Shown one piece after another: positions 8,830 through 16,805 of a stretch of 64,000 nt of DNA (positions are counted from its first letter, which is position 1; the number at the start of each line of letters is the position of its first letter). The DNA lies in NCBI GenBank assembly GCA_035628875.1, contig DASPIZ010000046.1, positions 1 to 64,000 on the forward strand, written 5' to 3'. Both the position numbers and the translations under genes were made by a program. The notes beneath the pieces were generated by a model. The model had not been told where the DNA came from. It worked only from the letters and a program-made list of their open reading frames with translations, and made no database searches. The DNA comes from Ohtaekwangia sp035628875 (GTDB lineage: Bacteria; Bacteroidota; Bacteroidia; Cytophagales; Cyclobacteriaceae).

Positions 8830-9468
8830 TTACTTCTTCTTATTTTTCTTCAGTGAATTAAAAAACTTCACCCAGTTGAAGGGGTTAAGGAAGGGATTAG
8901 TTACAGGTTGATATTTATCCGTTGATGAATTAGCCCATTGATTTAAATAATACCGTTGATTTTGATAACCGTCCATGGGCGTTGTTTTCAGCATCAGCGC
9001 AAGCAACTCCTGATTAAGATTTTTTTCGTCGATGCCGTTGTTGTCGAGTGGAACGTTCAGAGCCAGGACGGCCTCTTTAAAAACCTCTTCGGTTGGAAAA
9101 TCGAAAATAAGCACTTCGCCGAGCAAGGTGGCGTCTTGTACCATGGTCACAATAACGGTTTGAAATTCGGGCGCGTCTTTAGGTACAATAAAGGATTGAC
9201 GTTCATACCCGATGCTGCTGATCACAATACTATCGCCAACCAGAACAGGCATCGAGAAAAAGCCGACCGAATTTGTTGTTGTTCCGCGTCCGGCTTTGGG
9301 TACATAAATGTGTACACCGGGAATACCGGACACACTATCTTCTCCCAAAATAACACCAGATAGCTGAATTACCCTTTGTTTCTGTTGCGCACATACCTGG
9401 TCAGTTGTGGCGATCACAAGCATGATGACCACAAATAATCCGATAAATTTCTTCTCAAATCGCATCAC
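8830..9468 (-). CDS. CarboxypepD_reg-like domain protein, exported
   Basis: The signal peptide ends near QVCAQ. Residues 30-110 form a carboxypeptidase-regulatory-like beta-sandwich, recognisable from SGVILGEDSVSGIPGVHIY and TTTNSVGFFSMPV followed by ISSIGYE. This domain is best known as the N-terminal extension of TonB-dependent receptors, but here it stands alone with a C-terminal helical part ending in a Lys-rich tail. Function is unknown; a surface or periplasmic binding role is likely. The gene is divergent from the ArsR-type regulator. Confidence 0.75.
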   Translation of the reverse strand: MMRFEKKFIGLFVVIMLVIATTDQVCAQQKQRVIQLSGVILGEDSVSGIPGVHIYVPKAGRGTTTNSVGFFSMPVLVGDSIVISSIGYERQSFIVPKDAPEFQTVIVTMVQDATLLGEVLIFDFPTEEVFKEAVLALNVPLDNNGIDEKNLNQELLALMLKTTPMDGYQNQRYYLNQWANSSTDKYQPVTNPFLNPFNWVKFFNSLKKNKKK

Positions 9469-9490
9469 AGATCCGTGTTTTGTATTTTTT

Positions 9491-9498
9491 CAAATATA
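9491..9498 (-). promoter_or_regulatory. Candidate -7 box for the CarboxypepD_reg-like gene
   Basis: On the minus strand this reads TATATTTG, fitting TAnnTTTG, 23 bp upstream of the ATG at 9468. No good -33 element was seen. Confidence 0.35.
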
Positions 9499-9529
9499 GG
9501 GATAAGCCATTTAAGTGCCTAATTTACCC

Positions 9530-9537
9530 TACCTTTG
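9530..9537 (+). promoter_or_regulatory. Candidate -7 box for the ArsR-type regulator gene
   Basis: TACCTTTG fits the Bacteroidetes -7 consensus and lies 22 bp before the start at 9560. It would give a very short leader. Confidence 0.45.
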
Positions 9538-9559
9538 AGGTATACGCTTAAGATGGTTC

Positions 9560-9946
9560 ATGAGACTCAAAAGTTTTAATTTAACACTGGGATCGCAGAT
9601 TTTTAAAGCGTGCGCGGATGAATCGCGTTTGCGGATCCTGCATTTAATTTACACGAATGGGGAAATGTGCATTTCGGATGTGGAGCGGATTCTTGATTTT
9701 ACACAAGCTAAAACTTCGCGCCACCTGATCTATCTGAAAAACTCCGGTATTTTAACGTATCGGCGATACAACCACTGGGTTTTTTACCAAATAAAAGATG
9801 AAGTGGCTGAAATTATTAAGCAAATTTTTCAGTTTTTAAGAAAAGACCAGCGGTTGCAAAACGATCAGCAAGTTTATCAGACTTTATTCTCAAACCGCGA
9901 ACTGGCCGTTAATAAAGTTCAAATAGAAGCCTGGCAGAAAAAATAA
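9560..9946 (+). CDS. ArsR/SmtB-type winged-helix regulator
   Basis: A cytoplasmic transcription factor with a compact winged helix: FKACADESRLRILHL opens the domain, SDVERILDFTQAKTSRHLIYLKNSGI is the recognition region, and RYNHWVFYQIKD is the wing. No metal-binding Cys motif of the ELCVCDL type is present, although a single Cys occurs at MCISDV, so metal sensing is not supported. It lies 7 bp upstream of the HAD phosphatase gene and probably shares its transcript. Confidence 0.85.
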   Translation: MRLKSFNLTLGSQIFKACADESRLRILHLIYTNGEMCISDVERILDFTQAKTSRHLIYLKNSGILTYRRYNHWVFYQIKDEVAEIIKQIFQFLRKDQRLQNDQQVYQTLFSNRELAVNKVQIEAWQKK

Positions 9947-9953
9947 GGATTAC

Positions 9954-10664
9954 GTGGAGCATATTAAACGAAAGAAATACAAGTCGGTTTTTTTTGACCT
10001 CGATCACACCTTGTGGGACTACGATACCAATTCAAAAGAAACATTGCACGAACTTTACAGGTCGCATGACCTGCATTCAAAAGGCGTTCATAGCTTTGAT
10101 GATTTCTTCAATACATTTAAAACCGTCAATTTTAATTTGTGGGAACAGTTTGATCGTGGATTAATAACCAGTGATGTTATTCGCACGGAACGTTTCAAAC
10201 AATGCCTTGAGCCTTTTCAAGCTTTCGAAGAAAAACGTTGCGAAGCGCTTACCAATGATTATCTGGCAATGTGTCCCATGAAATGCAATTTAATGCCGAA
10301 AACATTGGAGACGTTGGATTATTTGTCGTCTCATTATAACTTGACGATTATCACAAATGGTTTTGATGAAATTCAGCAGCTTAAGTTAACATCGGGTAAT
10401 CTGCATCGGTATTTTGATCATGTAATCACTTCGCAAAAGGCAGGTCATCGAAAGCCCGCCCGTGAAATATTTGAATACGCCCTTCGGTTGAACAACGTAC
10501 ACAGTCACGAAGCCATTATGATTGGTGATAATCCCATAACCGATATTGGTGGTGCCCAGAATGCAGCGATCGATGCCGTGTTATTTAATCCCGAGAAACT
10601 GAAGTATAACATTACAGTAGATTTTGAAATATCATGCCTGCATGAGCTCCGCGAGTTTCTTTGA
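9954..10664 (+). CDS. HAD-family phosphatase, YjjG-like nucleotidase
   Basis: A cytoplasmic phosphatase with all HAD motifs: DLDHTLWDY (nucleophile Asp), TNGF (motif II), the Lys region SQKAGHRKP (motif III) and MIGDNPITDIGGA (motif IV). Cap-domain spacing and the 236-residue length agree with the YjjG group, which dephosphorylates pyrimidine nucleotides including damaged ones. The start is GTG at 9954, only 7 bp after the regulator stop. No closer ATG gives the N-terminal KYKSVFFDLDHT strand with a proper leader. Confidence 0.85.
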   Translation: MEHIKRKKYKSVFFDLDHTLWDYDTNSKETLHELYRSHDLHSKGVHSFDDFFNTFKTVNFNLWEQFDRGLITSDVIRTERFKQCLEPFQAFEEKRCEALTNDYLAMCPMKCNLMPKTLETLDYLSSHYNLTIITNGFDEIQQLKLTSGNLHRYFDHVITSQKAGHRKPAREIFEYALRLNNVHSHEAIMIGDNPITDIGGAQNAAIDAVLFNPEKLKYNITVDFEISCLHELREFL

Positions 10665-10694
10665 TTCTGTTACCTTTGCCGGCGAATAACTTTG
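10660..10694 (+). promoter_or_regulatory. Candidate promoter for pruA
   Basis: TTTG at 10660-10663 and TAACTTTG at 10687-10694 resemble the Bacteroidetes -33/-7 pair with a long 23-bp spacer. A second box, TACCTTTG, lies at 10671-10678. Either would give a leader of 20-45 nt to the ATG at 10720. Confidence 0.35.
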
Positions 10695-10719
10695 TCATTA
10701 ACCTAAAAACAAAACCTGT

Positions 10720-12351
10720 ATGTCCAACGGTTTTTATAATGTACCCTATCCAAAAAATGAACCGGTACTCAGTTATGCCCCAGGTAGTAAAGAGCGAATC
10801 GCATTAAAAAAGGCGCTGGAGGAAGCGCGCGCTACCAAGCTTGATATGCCCATGTATATCGGTGGCGAAGAGATCCGTACCGAATCCAAGCTACCTGTTT
10901 CTCCGCCACATGATCATAAACATATTCTCGGTTATTTCCATGAAGGTGATCGCTCTCATGTTGAGCAGGCCATTGACGCCGCCATGGCGGCGAAAGAACT
11001 CTGGACGAATCTTCCCTGGCAACATCGTGCTGCAATCTTTTTAAAAGCCGCAGATTTGTTGGCAGGCCCTTATCGTTATAAGATCAATGCGGCTACAATG
11101 CTTGGTCAATCCAAGAACGCTTACCAGGCCGAGATTGATTCCGCTTGTGAATTGATCGACTTCCTGCGTTTCAATGTTTACTTTATGACGCAGCTTTACC
11201 ACGAACAACCGGAATCCTCTCCGGGTATGTGGAACAGCATGGAGTATCGACCCCTGGAAGGATTTACATTTGCGGTCACCCCATTTAATTTCACAGCGAT
11301 TGCTGGTAATCTTCCTACGTCGATGGCGCTGATGGGAAATACCGTGATCTGGAAGCCGGCATACACACAGGTTTACGCAGCGCATGTGATCATGCAGGTT
11401 TTGAAAGAGGCTGGATTACCAGACGGAGTCATTAATCTGATTTATGTCGACGGCCCGACAGCCGGTGATGTTATCTTCAGTCACCGTGATTTCGCGGGTA
11501 TCCATTTCACCGGAAGCACAAAAGTTTTTCAGTCGATGTGGAAATCCATTGGCGAAAACATTCACCAGTATAAATCATATCCCCGGATCGTAGGCGAAAC
11601 CGGCGGAAAGGATTTTGTGATGGTTCACCACAGTGCAGACGCGCGTGAAGTAGCCACTGCGTTGGTAAGAGGAGCGTTTGAATATCAGGGACAAAAATGT
11701 TCTGCGGCATCGCGCGCTTACATTCCATCAAATCTGTGGGACGAGGTTAAGCAGTTGATGATGGAAGATTTGAAGACCATTAAGATGGGCGGCACGGAAG
11801 ATTTTTCGAATTTTATCAACGCTGTGATTGATGCAAAATCATTTGAGAAAATCACCCGGTATATTGAAACAGCAAGGACAAGTGCGATCAACGAAATTAT
11901 CGCCGGCGGAAAATACGATAGTGCTAAGGGTTACTTCGTAGCGCCTACTGTGATTGTTTCAAAAGACCCATCTTCTACAACCATGTGTGAAGAAATTTTC
12001 GGACCGGTGTTGACCATCTACGTATACCAGGCTGAAAATTTTGAAGAGACGTTATCGCTCGTGGATAAAACGTCACCTTATGCGTTAACAGGTTCGATTA
12101 TTTCACGTGACCGTTATGCGATTGACATGGCCGTAAAAAAACTCGTCAATGCTGCCGGTAATTTTTATATTAACGATAAGCCTACCGGTGCTGTTGTAGG
12201 GCAGCAACCTTTTGGAGGAGCGCGTGCTTCGGGAACCAACGATAAGGCTGGAGCAAAAATGAACTTGTTGCGTTGGGTTTCTGCCCGGTCGATCAAAGAA
12301 ACATTTGTACCGCCTGTTGATTATCGCTACCCATTCTTAGATAAAGAATAA
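10720..12351 (+). CDS. pruA: L-glutamate gamma-semialdehyde (P5C) dehydrogenase
   Basis: Catalyses the second step of proline catabolism, oxidising glutamate-5-semialdehyde to glutamate with NAD. The ALDH fold is complete in 543 residues. The catalytic Cys327 sits in EYQGQKCSAASR and the general-base Glu293 in VGETGGKD. The N-terminal extension NEPVLSYAPGSKER and the C-terminal GQQPFGGARASGTNDKAG are typical of the ALDH4A1/P5CDH group and not of other aldehyde dehydrogenases. No proline dehydrogenase gene is adjacent, so the pathway is split in this genome. Confidence 0.93.
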   Translation: MSNGFYNVPYPKNEPVLSYAPGSKERIALKKALEEARATKLDMPMYIGGEEIRTESKLPVSPPHDHKHILGYFHEGDRSHVEQAIDAAMAAKELWTNLPWQHRAAIFLKAADLLAGPYRYKINAATMLGQSKNAYQAEIDSACELIDFLRFNVYFMTQLYHEQPESSPGMWNSMEYRPLEGFTFAVTPFNFTAIAGNLPTSMALMGNTVIWKPAYTQVYAAHVIMQVLKEAGLPDGVINLIYVDGPTAGDVIFSHRDFAGIHFTGSTKVFQSMWKSIGENIHQYKSYPRIVGETGGKDFVMVHHSADAREVATALVRGAFEYQGQKCSAASRAYIPSNLWDEVKQLMMEDLKTIKMGGTEDFSNFINAVIDAKSFEKITRYIETARTSAINEIIAGGKYDSAKGYFVAPTVIVSKDPSSTTMCEEIFGPVLTIYVYQAENFEETLSLVDKTSPYALTGSIISRDRYAIDMAVKKLVNAAGNFYINDKPTGAVVGQQPFGGARASGTNDKAGAKMNLLRWVSARSIKETFVPPVDYRYPFLDKE

Positions 12352-12356
12352 AATCA

Positions 12357-12391
12357 AAAAAGCCAGAAGATCATTTACCTTCTGGCTTTTT
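12357..12391. terminator. Bidirectional terminator between pruA and creD
   Basis: The stem AAAAAGCCAGAAG pairs with CTTCTGGCTTTTT around a 9-base loop. The A and T tracts on both flanks make it usable from both convergent genes. Confidence 0.85.
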
Positions 12392-12420
12392 GGTGTTTAA
12401 AGCGTTAGGTTACTCCCGCG

Positions 12421-13860
12421 CTATGCCCGGGTTACGACTTTATCGTTTGCGTACCACTTTACTTTTCTCGAAAAATACATCAGCATACCTATGATGATGA
12501 ACAGTCCGATGCTTCCAAGCAATAAAGAGAAGTCCTGTTGCAGGATGATGACGAAAATAAAGGTGTAGAAGATCAACAATAAAAATGCGAAAAGAAGGGT
12601 AAGCCCAGTCGTGTGTAAAAACGTTTTCGCATACATGCTGATTAACGCCACCGTTGCAAGCGAAGCGATTACATAAGCTATGTCATAACCAAGATGTTCT
12701 GAAAGACTAAGGAGCAGCGTGTAGTAAATCGTAAGGGCAGCACCAATGAGAATGTATTGAAACGGATGTATCCTGATCTTTTGGGTGATTTCAACGAGTA
12801 GCAACGCGATAAAGGTTAGCAGGATAACCAGGATTCCATATTTGGATGTGCGTATGCTTTTTTGATATTGATCTACCGGAATTAAAAGTTTGACACCGAA
12901 GTCGGCAGCACTTAATGTTTGATTATCACCAATCCATTGTTGCGAGAAGGGACGGTTGAAATGAAGGACTTTCCACGCCGCTTTAAAACTGTTTTCAGTA
13001 ATCTCTCTTGAAGCTGGCGTAAACTCACCATCAAAGCTTGGATCTTTCCATGGACCGCTGATTTGTACTTCTGTTGTTTTTCCCCCCGGAATAAAGTCGA
13101 GGCGTTCACTTCCTTTCAGGTTTAGCTTCATGGCAAGGTCGCCGTTAAAGCTGTTTTCGTTTTCCCAGTTTAGTTTGGCTGTAATTCCGGTGGCCATGCT
13201 TGCATCGTTCAAATACTCTACGTTACCCGTTGTTTCGTTATATGAATTTCGGGCGGATTTTTTTACAGAAACACCGATGTTATTCGAAGGCTCTGCTGTA
13301 ATCTTTTCGTTTCCGACCATGAATGTTGGATTGTCACTTATCCCGCGAAGGTCTGTAATGCCAAAGACCATATACGCTTCATTCCACAACACCATGTCGG
13401 AGGGAATATTCAGCCTTTTAAAATCCGGTTTATTAAAAGTGGATTTAACCTGAAGTGATGAGTTGTAAACAACAGCGTCGAAGATACCACGATACAAAGT
13501 CTCTGGCTTTACTTCTCCTATGATATTCAATGCTTCGGGTAAAAAGAAAGCTTTGTCAATAACTTCAACATGTTCGATGCCATCCTTACCACGGTCAATA
13601 GTTTCGTGTCGCTTGAAAGGCATAACAAGGATAGGGCCTGAAAGTGTTTGACTGCCAGACCACTTATCCGCTACCTCATTCATAACGAGATTAGCGCGCG
13701 TCTGCCTTTCATAGATCAGATCCTGAATCCAGGAACTTGGTATCAGCAGAATGAGGACAAGAAAACCGATAGAGAATAATTTGATCATTACCGACTCCTG
13801 TATCCAGTTGTTGAACCGCTCCAGGATCGAGGCTGTAGAAGTTTGTGAAATTGGTTCCAT
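12421..13860 (-). CDS. creD: Inner-membrane protein CreD
   Basis: CreD is an inner-membrane protein linked in Gammaproteobacteria to beta-lactam and colicin responses; its biochemical role is unknown. The 479 residues show one N-terminal transmembrane helix (KLFSIGFLVLILLIP), a large extracytoplasmic domain, and a C-terminal block of about five helices. The RQTRANLVMNEVADKWSGSQTLSGPILVMP region is a family hallmark. In this genome it is the last gene of a minus-strand cluster headed by a membrane protein and a winged-helix regulator, an arrangement common in Bacteroidetes and different from the creABC locus of E. coli. Confidence 0.88.
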   Translation of the reverse strand: MEPISQTSTASILERFNNWIQESVMIKLFSIGFLVLILLIPSSWIQDLIYERQTRANLVMNEVADKWSGSQTLSGPILVMPFKRHETIDRGKDGIEHVEVIDKAFFLPEALNIIGEVKPETLYRGIFDAVVYNSSLQVKSTFNKPDFKRLNIPSDMVLWNEAYMVFGITDLRGISDNPTFMVGNEKITAEPSNNIGVSVKKSARNSYNETTGNVEYLNDASMATGITAKLNWENENSFNGDLAMKLNLKGSERLDFIPGGKTTEVQISGPWKDPSFDGEFTPASREITENSFKAAWKVLHFNRPFSQQWIGDNQTLSAADFGVKLLIPVDQYQKSIRTSKYGILVILLTFIALLLVEITQKIRIHPFQYILIGAALTIYYTLLLSLSEHLGYDIAYVIASLATVALISMYAKTFLHTTGLTLLFAFLLLIFYTFIFVIILQQDFSLLLGSIGLFIIIGMLMYFSRKVKWYANDKVVTRA

Positions 13861-13873
13861 AAGCTATGATGTT

Positions 13874-14362
13874 TTAGTTAAGTGTTCCTGATTTGTTGTT
13901 GATTAAGTTGGCCACGATGGTGCTGCCGGTTACAAAAGGTTTGTGCAGTAACAGGACTGTGACGAAATTAATTTCGTTATAGCGTTCGCGTTGTTCCATT
14001 CGGAACAGGTGAATGGTAAGGAAGAATTGAAAGACGAGTAACTGTGTCGTTTCACGAAGAACATTGGAAAGACGGATGAGTACTTTCACGATACGCCAGT
14101 GTTGGAGGTAACAATAAATGCAACGCCTTGCTGCCCAGAGCGTGGTGAGTGCCCAGACTATTCCGCTCATTTTAAATCCAAGGATCCAATCAGCGCCGTT
14201 GGGTTTTGATCCGTAGGTCGCAGGGATAAAGTAATTGTTCAGGTAAAGGAAACCTGCGATTAATAGAATTGTAATATTGATTACGAGCAACAAAATCGCC
14301 GGCTCAATATTTTTTATATTAGTTAGTTTAAAAGTACTTTTGAATTCAAAGTTCATAATCAA
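13874..14362 (-). CDS. Hypothetical membrane protein in the creD operon
   Basis: I do not recognise a family. The 162 residues contain two clear hydrophobic segments near residues 21-42 (PAILLLVINITILLIAGFLY) and 62-80, and a basic, amphipathic C-terminal half. It lies 13 bp upstream of creD and 5 bp downstream of the winged-helix regulator, so co-transcription is likely. A helper or sensor role for CreD is only an inference from position. Confidence 0.65.
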   Translation of the reverse strand: MIMNFEFKSTFKLTNIKNIEPAILLLVINITILLIAGFLYLNNYFIPATYGSKPNGADWILGFKMSGIVWALTTLWAARRCIYCYLQHWRIVKVLIRLSNVLRETTQLLVFQFFLTIHLFRMEQRERYNEINFVTVLLLHKPFVTGSTIVANLINNKSGTLN

Positions 14363-14367
14363 AAAAA

Positions 14368-14667
14368 TTATTTTTGTTGACGGATCACTTGCTCCAGGGC
14401 GTCCAGGTGTTTCCTGAATGCATTGCGTCCTTTTTCAGTGATCTTGTATCTGGTGTTGGGTTTACGCTCAACGAATGTTTTGGAAACCGAAAGATATTTT
14501 TCTTTCTCGAGTGCTTTAATATGGGAAGCCAGGTTTCCATCCGTAACATTGAGCATATCTTTGAGTGTATTAAAATCAAAAGCCTGGTTCGTAACGAGTG
14601 CCGACATGATCTGCAATCGCACACGATGCTCCAATACTTTATCTAATAGCTCAAACGGATTTTTCAC
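14368..14667 (-). CDS. Winged-helix transcriptional regulator (HTH_27-like)
   Basis: A 99-residue cytoplasmic DNA-binding protein: LEHRVRLQIMSALV, FNTLKDMLNVTDGNLASHIKALEKEKYL and the wing KTFVERKPNTRYKITEKGR are typical of the MarR/PadR-like winged-helix group found as small stand-alone regulators. There is no ligand domain. Its start overlaps the stop of the upstream membrane gene by 4 bp (ATGA), and creD follows two genes later. It probably controls this cluster. Confidence 0.87.
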   Translation of the reverse strand: MKNPFELLDKVLEHRVRLQIMSALVTNQAFDFNTLKDMLNVTDGNLASHIKALEKEKYLSVSKTFVERKPNTRYKITEKGRNAFRKHLDALEQVIRQQK

Positions 14668-15287
14668 TTATCGTATTTATTGTACATGATGGTTCCATAG
14701 ACAATGTGAAGTATACCAAATCCCATCGCCCAAAACAATAATCCATATCCGGGAAGCATCGCGGAGATCAATCCCAATCCAATTTCCGAAAAACCAAGAT
14801 AACGCACTTCATCGTAGGTATTGGAACTTCCCTGGATGAGGGCGAGACCATAAAAAATGAGACTGGCCGGAGCGGCGAGACCAAAATGGCCGGTAGACAA
14901 CATGACCAGGATAAATAGCCCTCCCGTTATAAGCGGAATGGCCATGTTAACGAATAGGGTTTTGCTTGCGCCTGTCCAGAGCGTTAACCCGTGTTTTGCC
15001 GCTTTTTTATTGCTTAACCATAATCCAGTGGATATAGATGCCACAAGAACGACGGTAGCCACGACAAGCAATTTCCACAGCGTATGGGGTTCGGTCGCAG
15101 AAAATATCCGATAACGAAAGGGAGAAACGGGGTAGTGGACGATAAAGTAAGCAGCGACTGCCCCGGCAAGCGCATAAATTCCGGCCAGCACGCCGGATAA
15201 ACCGCTGAGCGAGATAAACTTCGCAGATCGCTCCATCATCGTACGGATGGACGCCAGATCTTTTTCATACTCCTTGATTTCTTTCAT
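14664..15287 (-). CDS. Multi-pass membrane protein heading the creD operon
   Basis: The 207 residues begin with a charged cytoplasmic stretch (KEYEKDLASIRTMMERSAKF) followed by about six hydrophobic segments, including GLSGVLAGIYALAGAVAAYF and a C-terminal LLFWAMGFGILHIVYG. It is a conserved Bacteroidetes partner of the small winged-helix regulator, to which it is translationally coupled. Biochemical function is unknown; sensing a membrane signal for the regulator is one option. Confidence 0.72.
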   Translation of the reverse strand: MKEIKEYEKDLASIRTMMERSAKFISLSGLSGVLAGIYALAGAVAAYFIVHYPVSPFRYRIFSATEPHTLWKLLVVATVVLVASISTGLWLSNKKAAKHGLTLWTGASKTLFVNMAIPLITGGLFILVMLSTGHFGLAAPASLIFYGLALIQGSSNTYDEVRYLGFSEIGLGLISAMLPGYGLLFWAMGFGILHIVYGTIMYNKYDK

Positions 15288-15306
15288 ATGAAAGTACTTT
15301 GTGTTG

Positions 15307-15337
15307 CAAAGTTAATGAACGGATTCACTTCTCCAAG
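15307..15337 (-). promoter_or_regulatory. Promoter of the creD operon
   Basis: On the minus strand a TTG (15336-15334) and TAACTTTG (15314-15307) are separated by 19 bp, matching the Bacteroidetes -33/-7 arrangement. The leader to the ATG at 15287 would be about 13-15 nt. Confidence 0.6.
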
Positions 15338-15444
15338 GTTTCATGCCTTAAAATGTTACCATTCAGGTACTTTTCCTTCCGCCGCCATAAATGGGCTGTT
15401 GAAGTTCGTTTTCAGATCGTAACTAATGATTAAAACCCTATTCT

Positions 15445-16236
15445 ATGAAATTACTCAGCCTTGTATACGTATTCTTAAGTGTTCAATTAGTTACCGCCCA
15501 GGTTGATGCCGTGAAATCGGATGTGTACAATTGGGAAGATCTGGCAATAAAACAAATCAATGGAGGTGAACGACGAAACATCCTGCAAGGCGATACCAGG
15601 CATTTTGAGTTTATTGCAATCGACGGTTTTGCTCTTAATCCAAAAGCAAGTCAGATTTCTTCGAGCAATGAGGACCTTGAAGAATTGATTATTGTCAGGG
15701 AGGGCGAATTTAAAATAACCCTTAACGGGAAGTCTCAAAGTTTGAAAAGTGGCGGTGTTGCGCTGATTTCGCCCGGAGTTTCACATCAACTGGAAAATAC
15801 TGGTAAAGATGCCGGAGTATATTATGTGCTTCGGTTTAAATCAAAAACGACTATGGATAAGGAACGCGGACAGAAAGCCGGAGGGTCCGCCGTTGTAAAC
15901 TGGGACGATGTTGCCTTCAATGAAAGTGAAACAGGAGGGAGGAAACAATTCTTTGATCGACCCACGACTGCATTGTCGCGTTTGGAGATGCACACCACCA
16001 AACTAAATGCCGGACTGAACAGCCATGCGCCCCATACTCACCCGGAAGAAGAAGTAGTATTACTTTTGCGAGGCGAAGCAGAAATGCAAATTGGAGACAA
16101 GCATACTAAAGTATTACCTGGCGGGTTAATATTTTTAGATTCTGACATACCCCATGCCATCACAAATACCGGTACAACACCTTGTGAGTATTTTGCTTTT
16201 TCAATGCGGCCTTTTGTGAAGGGAAGTAAGGAATGA
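15445..16236 (+). CDS. Exported double-cupin protein
   Basis: The signal peptide ends near VTAQ. Two cupin barrels follow. The first (residues 45-130) has the weak motif ELIIVREGEFKITLNGKS and lacks the full set of metal ligands. The second (residues 165-255) has HAPHTHPEEEVVLLLRGEAEM and later IPHAI, that is HxH, Glu and His as in metal-binding cupins. A bicupin of this plan could be a dioxygenase, isomerase or sugar-binding protein. The substrate cannot be read from sequence. Confidence 0.75.
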   Translation: MKLLSLVYVFLSVQLVTAQVDAVKSDVYNWEDLAIKQINGGERRNILQGDTRHFEFIAIDGFALNPKASQISSSNEDLEELIIVREGEFKITLNGKSQSLKSGGVALISPGVSHQLENTGKDAGVYYVLRFKSKTTMDKERGQKAGGSAVVNWDDVAFNESETGGRKQFFDRPTTALSRLEMHTTKLNAGLNSHAPHTHPEEEVVLLLRGEAEMQIGDKHTKVLPGGLIFLDSDIPHAITNTGTTPCEYFAFSMRPFVKGSKE

Positions 16237-16296
16237 TATCGGGGGCTTTTTGTATATTTATCAGTCGTTCCGTAACCATAATATAATTAGTTAGCC

Positions 16297-16482
16297 ATGA
16301 ATAAGTGGTCAAGTTCCGTTTTTACGTTTACTTTTCTTTTTATAACAAATTACTTCTTTGTTGAGGAGCCTGAGATTTTAGAAGCACTTTTTGTAAGTGG
16401 CTTCGTAGCAACGTTTCATCTACTAACCTTCGATTGGACCACCAGGTTTATAACTAAGGTGGTTAAAAAGGTGGTGAAGTGA
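16297..16482 (+). CDS. Small membrane protein, hypothetical
   Basis: A 61-residue frame with two hydrophobic segments (SSVFTFTFLFITNYFFV and ALFVSGFVATFHLLTF) and an amphipathic Lys-rich tail (FITKVVKKVVK). It is preceded by an A/T-rich leader like other genes here. I do not recognise it. The regular hydrophobic pattern argues for a real small membrane protein, but conservation was not tested. Confidence 0.45.
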   Translation: MNKWSSSVFTFTFLFITNYFFVEEPEILEALFVSGFVATFHLLTFDWTTRFITKVVKKVVK

Positions 16483-16805
16483 TGGCGTTATAATTTTGGT
16501 AAGTTAAGCGCTCCCTAAAACCAACATGGTGTTGCAGTATTAGAAACTTCCCCATTGTAAATAAATGTCGACGCCTTTGCACTGAAAAAGGTGCAAGCCA
16601 CATTTCGTTATGCTTACAGGGCTTGAAGGTCATACTATTTGAGTCCCGTTGATTCACGTATGAAATTATCTAGTCGATCAAACGTTCGCGTAAGGAAAAT
16701 GAGGTCTGCATATGATACGAATCTCCTGATCGTTCAATCAAATCGCATCGTGGTTTTGAAGGTTCGCTTACGCTTTTAGACAACACCCTCGTAGTGAAGT
16801 GAACT
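16483..16805. other. Intergenic stretch with nothing recognisable
   Basis: About 320 bases between the small membrane protein gene and the stop of the permease gene. I see no convincing gene, RNA or repeat here. Confidence 0.4.

Noticed and set aside
10832..11731. Additional frames within pruA
   Set aside because: They lie entirely inside a well-conserved enzyme gene and lack protein-like features.
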